A DNA stretch of 64,000 nucleotides from CAWVSB01 sp036960375 (GTDB lineage Bacteria > Pseudomonadota > Gammaproteobacteria > Pseudomonadales > CAWVSB01): contig JBALVY010000001.1 in the NCBI GenBank assembly GCA_036960375.1, positions 248,001 through 312,000 of the forward strand, written 5' to 3'. Below are positions 44,557-53,248 of the stretch, piece after piece. The notes under the pieces were generated by a model. It did not search any database, was not told the DNA's origin, and saw only the letters and a list, made by a program, of their open reading frames with translations. The position numbers and the translations under genes were made by a program. Numbering within the stretch: the stretch's first letter is position 1; every line of letters begins with the position of its first letter.

Positions 44557-46386
44557 ATGTGTGGCATTGTAGGTGCATCAGCACGCAGGGACGTTGCGGA
44601 CATTTTGATTGAAGGCCTTAAGCGCCTTGAATATCGAGGTTATGATTCCGCAGGTTTAGCCGTTGTTAAAGATCATGCTATTAGCATTACCAAAAGAGAG
44701 GGAAAGGTCTCTGTACTCGATGAAGAGTTAAACAACAACCCACTATTGGGACACAGTGGTATCGCTCATACCCGCTGGGCTACACACGGTAAACCCAGTG
44801 AAGCCAATGCGCATCCCCATGCATCAGGCGATAAACTGGCTTTGGTCCATAACGGTATCATTGAAAATCACGAACAGCTGCGCTCACGTTTAATTTCCGC
44901 TGGATATCAATTTGTATCGCAAACCGATACAGAAGTCATAGTCCATTTGATCGATCAGAAAATGCAGCAGGGTTTGAGCTTATTGGACGCAGTGAAAGCC
45001 TGTGTGCCTGAACTGCAAGGCGCATTTGGTTTGGCAGTCATTGCTGCTGATCAGCCAGAGACGATTGTCTGTGCACGTTCTGGTAGCCCGTTGGTGATTG
45101 GTGTGGGTATCGGAGAGCATTTTATTGCATCTGATCAGTTGGCTTTACGGCAAGTGACAGATCGTTTTGTGTATTTGGAAGAAGGCGATATTGCCAGTGT
45201 GTCGGTTGATGGATTTTCCATATGGGATAGTCATGGTGCCCTGATAGATCGTCCGCAGACCCAGATATCAGAAAACGCTGACTATGCTCAAAAGGGTAAC
45301 TTTAAGCATTTCATGATGAAGGAAATTTTTGAACAGCCAAAAGTGATTCAGAACACTTTACGTGGCCGAATCGGGCCTAAGGCCATAATGGAAGAAGCCT
45401 TCGGAAGTGAGGCTAAAGCTCTCTTTGATACGGTAAAAGCCGTGCAGATCGTCGCTTGTGGTACATCTTACCATTCGGGCATGGTAGCCCAGTATTGGAT
45501 AGAAGGAGTAGCCGGTGTACCCTGTAGGGTAGAGGTCGCCAGTGAATTCCGATACAGAAAATTTGTTGTACAACCCGATACCCTGCTGGTAACCATTTCC
45601 CAATCTGGTGAAACAGCCGATACGCTGGCTGCGTTACGGCTTGCCAAGACGCTGGGTTATACCACGACTCTGGCTATCTGTAATGTCGCTCAAAGCTCGC
45701 TGGTGCGTGAATCCGATTTATCACTGATGACAGAGGCAGGTCCGGAAATTGGGGTTGCCTCGACCAAGGCATTTACGACACAACTGGCAGCGCTGTTGAT
45801 ACTAACCATCGCGTTGGGCCGGCGTCATGGTCTAAGCGCGGAAGAGGAGGCAGAAATTGTGGCCGCGCTTCATCAATTGCCGGAACTAATGGAAGAAACA
45901 CTGAAGCTCGATGGATTTATCCAGCAGGTATCGAGTGCATTTTCGGAGAAGCACAATGCCTTGTTTTTGGGCCGTGGTATTCAGTGGCCGGTAGCGATGG
46001 AAGGTGCTCTTAAGCTGAAGGAAATTTCCTATATTCACGCCGAGAGTTATCCCGCTGGTGAGCTAAAACATGGACCGCTGGCATTAGTCGATGCGGACAT
46101 GCCGATCGTCGCCGTGGCGCCTAACGACAAATTGCTGGAGAAGCTGGAATCCAATTTGGCGGAAGTGCGTGCCCGTGGCGGTTGTTTGTTTGTCTTTGCT
46201 GACAAACAGGCAGGTTTTGTTGATGAGCCCGGTGTGACGGTCATTCCCGTTCCCCATACTCCAGATGTCATTGCGCCTATTATTTACACCCTGCCCTTAC
46301 AGCTGTTGTCTTATCATGTAGCCATTCTCAAGGGGACCGATGTAGATCAGCCAAGAAATCTCGCTAAATCGGTAACTGTTGAATAG
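44557..46386 (+). CDS. glmS: Glutamine-fructose-6-phosphate aminotransferase (isomerising)
   Basis: The 609-residue enzyme makes glucosamine-6-phosphate. It has the N-terminal glutaminase domain with the nucleophile cysteine right after Met (MCGIVG) and two C-terminal SIS domains (VACGTSYHSGM, ISQSGETADTL, and the final NLAKSVTVE). It starts one base after glmU. There is no room for a glmS ribozyme, which is a Gram-positive feature. Confidence 0.98.
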   Translation: MCGIVGASARRDVADILIEGLKRLEYRGYDSAGLAVVKDHAISITKREGKVSVLDEELNNNPLLGHSGIAHTRWATHGKPSEANAHPHASGDKLALVHNGIIENHEQLRSRLISAGYQFVSQTDTEVIVHLIDQKMQQGLSLLDAVKACVPELQGAFGLAVIAADQPETIVCARSGSPLVIGVGIGEHFIASDQLALRQVTDRFVYLEEGDIASVSVDGFSIWDSHGALIDRPQTQISENADYAQKGNFKHFMMKEIFEQPKVIQNTLRGRIGPKAIMEEAFGSEAKALFDTVKAVQIVACGTSYHSGMVAQYWIEGVAGVPCRVEVASEFRYRKFVVQPDTLLVTISQSGETADTLAALRLAKTLGYTTTLAICNVAQSSLVRESDLSLMTEAGPEIGVASTKAFTTQLAALLILTIALGRRHGLSAEEEAEIVAALHQLPELMEETLKLDGFIQQVSSAFSEKHNALFLGRGIQWPVAMEGALKLKEISYIHAESYPAGELKHGPLALVDADMPIVAVAPNDKLLEKLESNLAEVRARGGCLFVFADKQAGFVDEPGVTVIPVPHTPDVIAPIIYTLPLQLLSYHVAILKGTDVDQPRNLAKSVTVE

Positions 46387-46408
46387 TACGGTTTAGTGGC
46401 GACTAGTT

Positions 46409-46429
46409 GCCGGCTTTATTAACGCCGGC
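46409..46429 (+). terminator. Weak hairpin after glmS
   Basis: GCCGGC repeats at 46409-46414 and 46424-46429 can pair with a 9-base loop. The stem is only six base pairs and the following T run is broken, so termination would be weak. Confidence 0.3.
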
Positions 46430-46446
46430 TGAGCAGGTTTTATATT

Positions 46447-47052
46447 TTGCCTATAGCTAAAATCCATAAAATTATCGGTCTCATTATTTGTATTCCCATA
46501 TTATTGTGGGCAACTACAGGCATGGTATTTCTCATCAAACCGGGCTATTCAGAGGCCTATCAAAGCTTAGAGATTCGTCGCTACCCCTTGTCTCACTCGC
46601 CGCTAATTAGTGCTGGGCAACAGTGGGAAAATATCAACTATTTCAAGTCCATATTGGGCGATCATTTGATAGTGCAGCTGGGTGACACGGTGCGTCATCT
46701 CGACCCTGTTAGTCTTGAGAATATGCCACAGCCTGGCAAAGCTCAGATAGCAATGCTGATTGAGGATGCTATCAGGACTCAGCCGGAGCGGTACGGGTCG
46801 ATAACTGAAATATCCGGCTCACACATTAAGACCAGCACCGGAGTAGACATCGAGCTGAAATGGGGTTCGATGGTGCTGCGGCAAAAAGGCAGTGATACAG
46901 AGTTCATCAATTTATTGTATCGCCTGCATTACTTACAATGGACCAGTCACGCTGAAGCCAATAGGTATTTGGCAACACTGGCGATTATTCTTTTAAGTAG
47001 TTTGTCTATTTTCGGTTTTTTCTTGGCTTTTAAGCAACGCAGCCAACCTTAA
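46447..47052 (+). CDS. PepSY-associated membrane protein
   Basis: The 201-residue protein has a membrane helix near the N-terminus (IHKIIGLIICIPILLWATTG, the usual motif of PepSY-TM proteins), a soluble middle part of about 125 residues outside the membrane, and a second helix near the C-terminus (ATLAIILLSSLSIFGFFLAF). It resembles shortened PepSY-TM proteins linked to iron reduction or peptidase inhibition, but the function is unknown. The start appears to be TTG 46447; no iron-uptake gene is adjacent. Confidence 0.65.
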   Translation: MPIAKIHKIIGLIICIPILLWATTGMVFLIKPGYSEAYQSLEIRRYPLSHSPLISAGQQWENINYFKSILGDHLIVQLGDTVRHLDPVSLENMPQPGKAQIAMLIEDAIRTQPERYGSITEISGSHIKTSTGVDIELKWGSMVLRQKGSDTEFINLLYRLHYLQWTSHAEANRYLATLAIILLSSLSIFGFFLAFKQRSQP

Positions 47053-47092
47053 ATTTAAACGGTCGCTGCTTGCTGTCCAGCCTATAGATTAT

Positions 47093-47581
47093 CTATTCAC
47101 TACAGCGAAATACCGGAATATTACGATCAGTTTTAGCCTGATAGGCATCAAAATCCGGGTAGAGGCTCAGCAGGTGTGGCCAAAGCTCACGTTTTTCATC
47201 ATCGCTAACCCGGCGGGCTTTCAAATGACGAACTTCCCCCTGAAAAAGCACGTCTACCTCGGGGTAGGCGGTCACGTTGTAATACCAAAACGGATTAAAG
47301 GGCATACCTCCCTGAGAGGCCACCAATAACACGTCGTTTTCAATCGGTAAGTGAATCAAGGCGATTTCTCGTCGTTTACCCGTTTTGGCGCCTTTAGTAC
47401 CCACAACACAAATGGGGTAGCCACCGGGAAAGTTTTTCATCAGACGACCATTGCTCTTTTTGAAAACCCATATATTAAACCGGGTATACCACTTAACGAA
47501 CTTCCGAGCGGTTTTAGCTTGTTCTGGCGGGATGACTTTTACGTCTTCCCTGCGTGTTTTTACGTAATCAAATTGGGTCAT
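47093..47581 (-). CDS. Nitroreductase/quinone reductase of the Ddn (deazaflavin-associated) family
   Basis: The 162-residue protein resembles the split-barrel Ddn/DUF385 family: YTRFNIWVFKKSNGRL, the TKGAKTGKRREIALIHLP segment and VASQGGMPFNPFWYYNVTAYPEVDV are its usual landmarks. In actinobacteria these enzymes use cofactor F420H2 to reduce quinones or nitro compounds. Whether this organism makes F420 is not known from this window, so the cofactor could be a flavin. It lies alone between the PepSY-like gene and hexR. Confidence 0.8.
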   Translation of the reverse strand: MTQFDYVKTRREDVKVIPPEQAKTARKFVKWYTRFNIWVFKKSNGRLMKNFPGGYPICVVGTKGAKTGKRREIALIHLPIENDVLLVASQGGMPFNPFWYYNVTAYPEVDVLFQGEVRHLKARRVSDDEKRELWPHLLSLYPDFDAYQAKTDRNIPVFRCSE

Positions 47582-47658
47582 GGTAATGGCTCTTATAAGA
47601 AAACAGCTTCTGAAAAAGTATATCAGAGGGAGTAGGCTTGTCGTATGTGTGTGGCTAT

Positions 47659-48519
47659 TTAGTAACTGTCGTTTGGCAGCCTTAATGTGGATAGCCCTTG
47701 TCGTAGTTTCTCCAAATGCGTAGTGATCTCCACATCGCGAGCCTGCGAGACACCAACCGCCAGTACATCGACTACTGTGAGCTGCGCTATGCGGGAGGAC
47801 TGCGGAGCGTAAAAATCGTTGTCTTCGTCAACATCGACACAGATAGATATATCACATCGGTTAGCGACAGGGCTGGCACTTGGCGCCAAACCGATAACTA
47901 CACCGCCCTCTGCTTGTACCAGCGCGATGGAATTTAATAGTGCCTTAGTGCGACCGCTTTGCGAGATCGCAACCACCACATCGCCCTCTTGCAGCGACAT
48001 AGCCGCCATGTTTTGAATATGCGGGTCGGAATAGGCAACGGTGGACATACCGAGTCGGAAGAACTTATGTTGGGCATCCTGGGCTACCGCCGCTGATGCT
48101 CCAAAGCCATAAAAGGAAATGCGCCTGGCGGCATTAATGACATCGGTTGCCTGTGAGATGATGTTGGTATCCAGTGCATCACGTACACGGCTCAGCGTAT
48201 GGATTGTGGCATCGAATACCTTATAGGCATATTCCACCGGGGAGTCTTCAGTATTGACGGAAAATTGGCTAAAACTTGGAGTAGAGGCAAGTTGCTGAGC
48301 CAGCCCCAGTTTAAAATCCTGAAAACCGTCGCAGCTTATGGCTCTACAGAAGCGCACTACTGTGGGTTCAGATACTTCTGACTCCTGAGCCAGGTCGACG
48401 ATGCGCATATGAATCACTTCATCGGGGTGGGCTAGTACGTATTCAGCAACCTTGCGCTCGGACTTACGCATGGCGGTGAGATTTTTGCTAATGTTTTGCA
48501 GTAAGTTAGCGTGGCGCAT
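47659..48519 (-). CDS. hexR: HexR-like MurR/RpiR family transcriptional regulator
   Basis: The 286-residue protein has an N-terminal RpiR helix-turn-helix (about 15-90, SERKVAEYVLAHPDEVIH and SEPTVVRFCRAI) and a C-terminal SIS sugar-phosphate domain (SFYGFGASAAVAQDAQHKFFRLG, VAISQSGRTKALL, SRIAQLTVVDVLA). The last segment fits HexR, which controls Entner-Doudoroff and central carbon genes in response to KDPG. I start it at ATG 48519; a longer frame reaches 48546. No zwf or edd gene is adjacent here. Confidence 0.85.
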   Translation of the reverse strand: MRHANLLQNISKNLTAMRKSERKVAEYVLAHPDEVIHMRIVDLAQESEVSEPTVVRFCRAISCDGFQDFKLGLAQQLASTPSFSQFSVNTEDSPVEYAYKVFDATIHTLSRVRDALDTNIISQATDVINAARRISFYGFGASAAVAQDAQHKFFRLGMSTVAYSDPHIQNMAAMSLQEGDVVVAISQSGRTKALLNSIALVQAEGGVVIGLAPSASPVANRCDISICVDVDEDNDFYAPQSSRIAQLTVVDVLAVGVSQARDVEITTHLEKLRQGLSTLRLPNDSY

Positions 48520-48631
48520 GGTGGCTCTAATTCTACCTATATACATATAGTTTAACTGTAACTAGGGCGATTGCCAGTTTTCCGTAATCAGCCTGTGCCA
48601 GCCCATCAATACCCTGCTAGAATTCGTTGCC

Positions 48632-50797
48632 ATGGATGTGACAAAAATACTTGACCCCCTTAACGACGAGCAGCGCCACGCAGTGTGCGCGCCCGTATGT
48701 AATCAATTGGTACTGGCTGGCGCAGGCTCGGGGAAAACCCGTGTCTTAGTGCATAGAATTGCCTGGTTAATTCAGACTGAAGGGGCGTCACCCTTTGGTG
48801 TCTTGGCGGTGACCTTTACTAATAAGGCCGCGCGCGAAATGCGTCATCGCATTGAAGAGCTGATGGCAATATCTGTAAGGGGCATGTGGGTAGGTACATT
48901 TCATGGTATCGCCCATCGTTTGTTAAAAGCTCACTGGATGGATGCTGGCTTGCCGCAGAACTTCCAGATCTTGGATAGCGACGATCAGCTACGTGTCATT
49001 AAACGGATCATGCGGGCGATGGAACTCGATGACAGTCAATGGCCGCCTCGTCAGGCTCAGGGGTTCATCAATGGCCAAAAGGACGAAGGCAAGCGATCCA
49101 ATCATATTGATGAGTGGGGAGACCCCTATCACAAAACGATGTTACGAATTTACGCGGCTTATGAGCGGCAGTGTGAGCGTAGCGGCCTGGTAGATTTTGG
49201 CGAACTGCTGTTACGCTCGCATGAATTATGGCTCAAACGACCGGATGTATTGCAGCATTATCAACAACGTTTTGCCCATATTCTGGTAGATGAATTCCAG
49301 GATACCAATACCATTCAGTATGCTTGGCTGCGAGTATTGGCAGGCACACAATGTACGGTAACGGCGGTAGGCGATGACGATCAGTCTATCTATGGTTGGC
49401 GTGGCGCAAAGATAGAAAATATCCAGCAGTTTGGTAAAGACTTTCCAACTACACAGTTAGTGAAGCTGGAGCAGAATTACCGTTCTACTGCGACAATTCT
49501 TAAAGCCGCCAATGCGGTTATTTCTCATAATACCGGTCGGCTTGGCAAAGAGCTTTGGACTGCCGGTGAGGAAGGAGAGCTAATATCTCTTTATGCCGGT
49601 TTCAACGAAATGGACGAGGCCAATTTTATTGTTCAGCAAATTGAACAGGCATTTGGTGATAATCATCGACGTGAAGACTGCGCCATTTTGTATCGATCAA
49701 ACGCGCAGTCCAGGATTTTGGAAGACGCTTTGTTGCGAGCGGCAGTTCCCTATCGGGTATACGGTGGGCAGCGCTTTTACGAGCGTTTGGAGATTAAAAA
49801 CTCGCTGGCCTATATGCGTCTGGTATTGAGCCGAAACGATGATACTGCGGTAGAGCGCGTGATCAATACACCTACCCGTGGCATAGGTGAAAAAACCATT
49901 GCTACTCTGCGGGTATATGCCCGTGACGAGGGCTGCTCCCTGTGGGAGGCCGCGGAGCGTGCGATAAACCAGAACGTATTGAGTAATCGAGCCGCTACCA
50001 GCGTGAGCCGTTTTCTGCAGTTGGTGAATGATCTGGATGAGGCAGTAACAGAACTACCCCTGCATGAGCTTGCCGATCACATTGTTGCTGCATCAGGACT
50101 TTTGGAGTTTCATCGCAATGAGAAAGGAGAAAAAGGGCAAGCCCGGGTAGAGAACCTGGAGGAATTAGTCAGTGCCTGCCGTTCCTTCGATTATGAAGAA
50201 AATGATCCTGCTTCGCCGCTACAGCAATTTTTAGATACAGCCGCACTGGATGCCGGTGATGCACAGGCCGATGAACATGATGATGCCGTACAGCTGATGA
50301 CCTTACATTCGGCTAAGGGGCTAGAGTTTCCACTGGTATTTTTAGCTGGCGTAGAGGAAAACCTGTTTCCCCATAAAATGTCGATTGAAGAGCCGGGTCG
50401 ATTGGAAGAAGAGCGGCGTCTGGCCTATGTGGGAATTACCCGCGCAATGAAAAAACTGACAATTAGCTATGCAGAGAGCCGTCGTTTGCATGGCAAAGAA
50501 AACTTCAACTCACCATCCCGGTTTATTCGTGAAATTCCCAAGGAGTGTTTGGCCGAAGTACGGCTAAGGTCTCAAATTACCCGCCCAACCAGCTTTGTCC
50601 AAACACAATCGCCCTACGATGAGGATCTTCCTGATACCGGAGTTGGCTTGGGTAGTCGTGTGCACCATAAGATATTTGGCGATGGCACGGTATTGCATTT
50701 CGAAGGACAGGGCGCGAATGCACGAGTTCAGGTTAATTTCGATGACGAGGGTATGAAGTGGCTTGTTATGCACTATGCAGGTTTGCAGGCGCTATAA
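48632..50797 (+). CDS. uvrD: DNA helicase II
   Basis: The 721-residue superfamily 1 helicase unwinds DNA in mismatch and nucleotide-excision repair. Walker A is AGAGSGKT (29-36), motif II is DEFQD (220-224), with GDDDQSIYGWRGA, LEQNYRST, TLHSAKGLEF and VGITRA in order. The close match along its length to UvrD rather than Rep sets the name. It is divergent from hexR with 112 bases between; no SOS box was seen there. Confidence 0.96.
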   Translation: MDVTKILDPLNDEQRHAVCAPVCNQLVLAGAGSGKTRVLVHRIAWLIQTEGASPFGVLAVTFTNKAAREMRHRIEELMAISVRGMWVGTFHGIAHRLLKAHWMDAGLPQNFQILDSDDQLRVIKRIMRAMELDDSQWPPRQAQGFINGQKDEGKRSNHIDEWGDPYHKTMLRIYAAYERQCERSGLVDFGELLLRSHELWLKRPDVLQHYQQRFAHILVDEFQDTNTIQYAWLRVLAGTQCTVTAVGDDDQSIYGWRGAKIENIQQFGKDFPTTQLVKLEQNYRSTATILKAANAVISHNTGRLGKELWTAGEEGELISLYAGFNEMDEANFIVQQIEQAFGDNHRREDCAILYRSNAQSRILEDALLRAAVPYRVYGGQRFYERLEIKNSLAYMRLVLSRNDDTAVERVINTPTRGIGEKTIATLRVYARDEGCSLWEAAERAINQNVLSNRAATSVSRFLQLVNDLDEAVTELPLHELADHIVAASGLLEFHRNEKGEKGQARVENLEELVSACRSFDYEENDPASPLQQFLDTAALDAGDAQADEHDDAVQLMTLHSAKGLEFPLVFLAGVEENLFPHKMSIEEPGRLEEERRLAYVGITRAMKKLTISYAESRRLHGKENFNSPSRFIREIPKECLAEVRLRSQITRPTSFVQTQSPYDEDLPDTGVGLGSRVHHKIFGDGTVLHFEGQGANARVQVNFDDEGMKWLVMHYAGLQAL

Positions 50798-50866
50798 GCT
50801 AAAATATTAATATCCCGCCCCTGAGGCTATAATAATTGACCGCCATCGTTCGGAGTAATAATAAAA

Positions 50867-52012
50867 ATGAATACCCAGCAAATTAACCGTTCCATGCCGG
50901 TCGTCATTATCCTGCTATTGACGTTTCTGGTTGTCGCTATTGCCGTTCTGGTTGTGGGTCAAGCTACCCAGCAGACTAATGACAGTCAATTGGCGGATGA
51001 CCGGGAGCGCGTTTACCACTGGAAAATGGTCACTACTTGGCCGAAAAATTTCCCAGGCCTCGGTGCCGCCCCGGAGCGAATGGCGAAGTGGGTGAAAGTC
51101 ATGAGCAATGGCCGCCTGATTATCGACGTCTATGGGGCGGGAGAGATAGTGCCCGCTATGCAGGTTTTTGAGGCGGTTGGTCGTGGTACGGCGGAAATGG
51201 GTCATGGCGCCGGCTATTATTGGAAAGGGAAGTTACCCGCATCGGTATTTTTTACCTCGGTACCCTTTGGAATGACAGCCCAGGAAATGAATGGCTGGCT
51301 GCACTGGGGTGGCGGTTTGGAACTTTGGCGAGAAGCCTATAAACCCTTTAATTTATACCCCTTGGCGGGCGGAAATACCGGCGTGCAAATGGCGGGTTGG
51401 TTTAACCGCGAAATCAATTCGCTGGATGACATAAAAGGTTTGAAAATGCGTATCCCAGGTTTGGCGGGAGAGGTATTTACCCGCGCCGGCGGAACCGCTG
51501 TTAGTTTACCTGGGGGGGAATTATTTACCTCTATGCAAACCGGAGTCATAGACGCCACTGAATGGGTTGGGCCATACAATGATTTGGCCTTTGGCTTTCA
51601 CAAAGTGGCCAAGTATTACTATTACCCCGGCTGGCATGAGCCCGGTCCGACTCTCGAAGTCACCGTTAATCTGGATGCCTGGAATAGCCTGCCAGCCGAT
51701 CTGCAAGAAATTCTCACTCAAGCAACGCGAGCCTCTAACCAGGATATGCTCGATGAGTATACGGCGGCTAACAATGCGGCACTGCAGGAATTGGTGAATG
51801 TGCATGGCGTTGAGTTGCGTAAGCTTCCAGATGAAGTCTTGCTCGAACTACACCGTTTATCCGATGAGGTCTACGCAGAACAATCAGCGGCCGACCCACT
51901 ATTTAAAGAAGTCTATCAATCTTATAAGTCGTTCCAGGACGGAGCCGCCGCCTACCACCGCATTTCCGAACAAGCCTATATGCGCGCAAGGGATTTATCC
52001 GAGGAAAACTAA
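50867..52012 (+). CDS. TRAP transporter solute-binding protein (DctP-like), orphan
   Basis: The 381-residue protein has an N-terminal hydrophobic segment (about 10-31) with no clear signal-peptidase site, so it may stay anchored in the membrane. The rest is a DctP/TAXI-type periplasmic binding fold: WKMVTTWPKNFPGLG, GAGEIVPAMQVFEAV, LKMRIPGLAGEVFTRAG and ATEWVGPYNDLAFG. The motif set resembles binding proteins for 2-oxo acids such as lactate or pyruvate. The membrane subunits DctQ and DctM are not next to it. Confidence 0.85.
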   Translation: MNTQQINRSMPVVIILLLTFLVVAIAVLVVGQATQQTNDSQLADDRERVYHWKMVTTWPKNFPGLGAAPERMAKWVKVMSNGRLIIDVYGAGEIVPAMQVFEAVGRGTAEMGHGAGYYWKGKLPASVFFTSVPFGMTAQEMNGWLHWGGGLELWREAYKPFNLYPLAGGNTGVQMAGWFNREINSLDDIKGLKMRIPGLAGEVFTRAGGTAVSLPGGELFTSMQTGVIDATEWVGPYNDLAFGFHKVAKYYYYPGWHEPGPTLEVTVNLDAWNSLPADLQEILTQATRASNQDMLDEYTAANNAALQELVNVHGVELRKLPDEVLLELHRLSDEVYAEQSAADPLFKEVYQSYKSFQDGAAAYHRISEQAYMRARDLSEEN

Positions 52013-52077
52013 GCAATTCGGAGTGAGCTTGCTCTTAAAACCCCAAATGGAGAAACTTCATACCGATGTACAGTCAA

Positions 52078-52187
52078 GGCCAGCGTTGGACATGTCCGCA
52101 CGGGACCGTCATCAGCAGGGATGCTGATGCCGAGCTTACATGGACGTATTCACAGCGTGTCCCGGGCGGGTATGTCCAACGCTGGCC
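52078..52187. repeat. Nested inverted repeat, MITE- or REP-like element
   Basis: Two 29-base arms (52078-52106 and 52159-52187) are inverted copies with three mismatches. Inside is a second hairpin CATCAGCA / TGCTGATG (52110-52117, 52122-52129) with loop GGGA. The element fills the gap after the TRAP gene, before a convergent gene. Transcripts from either side could fold into a long stem. It looks like a dispersed extragenic repeat of gammaproteobacteria, but copy number cannot be seen here. It might also end transcription. Confidence 0.65.
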
Positions 52188-52228
52188 GGCCACCACAAGC
52201 TGCTGTCATCTGGAGACCCTAAACGCAA

Positions 52229-53092
52229 TTAACTGGCGAGCTCCGGAATCAATTTAGCAAACTCCTCTACCATCGGCATGACAATCTCCGGCTTGCCCCA
52301 GTTTTCAGTACCAACGCCTACCAGCGCCCGGGTAATACCCATATCGCGATAAAGCTTTAATTTATCGGCGGTGGGGTTGTCCATTACGACCAGAGTAATA
52401 TCCATGTCATCAGGGTTACGTCCAGCCTCGGTCACTAATTGGCGGTAGTTGGCGATAGACTGGCCAATGTCTGGTAGTGCCAAATCGGCAGGCATCCAAC
52501 CATCGGCCCATTGTGCCGCGTGTTTGATTCCCAGCGGGCCCATCACGCCCAGAATTAAACGCGGGCCGCCAAGCTGCAAGGGTTTGGGTTCAGCCCAGAC
52601 CGGGTCAAAGTCGATAAATTCACCGTGATATTCCGGTTCGATGTCGGACCATAACGCCCTGGTGGCCTGGACGGTTTCTTTTAAACCTTTGAAGCGTCGG
52701 TTAAAGGGGATGTGCGTGGTATTGCTGAATTCCTCTTCATTCCAGCCGACACCGGTGCCGATGATGACACGCCCATCAGATAATTGATCTAATGTCGCAA
52801 TAGTTTTAGCCTGAGAAAACAGCTCTCGCTCCATCATTAAGGCAATGCCCGTACCCAGTTTGAGCTTTGTAGTCACGGAAGCGGCGGCCATCAGCGACAA
52901 ATAGGGGTCCATCATTTTTTTGTAAGGGTCTGGCATTACGCCGCCCGCCGGATAGGGCGTTTTTCCTGACACCGGAATATGGCTATGCTCACCGTACCAG
53001 AGTGACTCAAAACCATGATCTTCCAGTGTTTTGGCCAATACTCTCGGACTGGGGTCATCCGGGTTGTTCATGGAATTAAAACCAAGATACAT
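52229..53092 (-). CDS. LLM-class flavin- or F420-dependent oxidoreductase
   Basis: The 287-residue protein is a luciferase-like TIM-barrel enzyme: LAKTLEDHGFESLWYGEHSHIP, LKLGTGIALMMERELFSQAKTIATLDQLSDGRVIIGTGVGWNEEE and PLQLGGPRLILG are typical of the F420-dependent LLM subgroup. The reaction and substrate are unknown, and members may use FMN. It faces the TRAP binding-protein gene across the nested repeat. Confidence 0.85.
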   Translation of the reverse strand: MYLGFNSMNNPDDPSPRVLAKTLEDHGFESLWYGEHSHIPVSGKTPYPAGGVMPDPYKKMMDPYLSLMAAASVTTKLKLGTGIALMMERELFSQAKTIATLDQLSDGRVIIGTGVGWNEEEFSNTTHIPFNRRFKGLKETVQATRALWSDIEPEYHGEFIDFDPVWAEPKPLQLGGPRLILGVMGPLGIKHAAQWADGWMPADLALPDIGQSIANYRQLVTEAGRNPDDMDITLVVMDNPTADKLKLYRDMGITRALVGVGTENWGKPEIVMPMVEEFAKLIPELAS

Positions 53093-53248
53093 ATGCTTAT
53101 CCCTTATTTTTCGTTCTATGTCGCTAGATTATTACAGAGCATTGGCAGAAAGATCAGCGAAAGTGCCTATTCTTACTCAAGTTTAACCACGACTAAAACT
53201 GACATGGGTAGCCGGCTGCAGATTAATCTACGGCGGCATAATGTCAGT
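53093..53248. other. Intergenic gap between LLM oxidoreductase and recG
   Basis: The 156-base gap separates the recG stop from the start of the leftward LLM gene. I see no RNA gene, no good promoter pattern and no terminator hairpin in it. Confidence 0.4.

Noticed and set aside
44540..44560. glmS ribozyme or riboswitch
   Set aside because: Only one base separates glmU and glmS, and the ribozyme is a feature of Gram-positive bacteria.
48520..48631. SOS (LexA) box upstream of uvrD
   Set aside because: No CTG-N10-CAG palindrome of the right form was found; CTGTGCCAGCC is only a half match.
52084..52181. Integron attC-like ends: GTTGGAC and GTCCAAC in the repeat at 52.1 kb
   Set aside because: In attC the order on one strand is RYYYAAC first and GTTRRRY last. 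Here GTT comes first and AAC last, so the arrangement is inside out, and no integrase or cassette array is present.
52066..52257. 63-residue open frame across the nested repeat
   Set aside because: It is laid over both arms of the inverted repeat and the start of the next gene; composition and lack of a ribosome site suggest chance.
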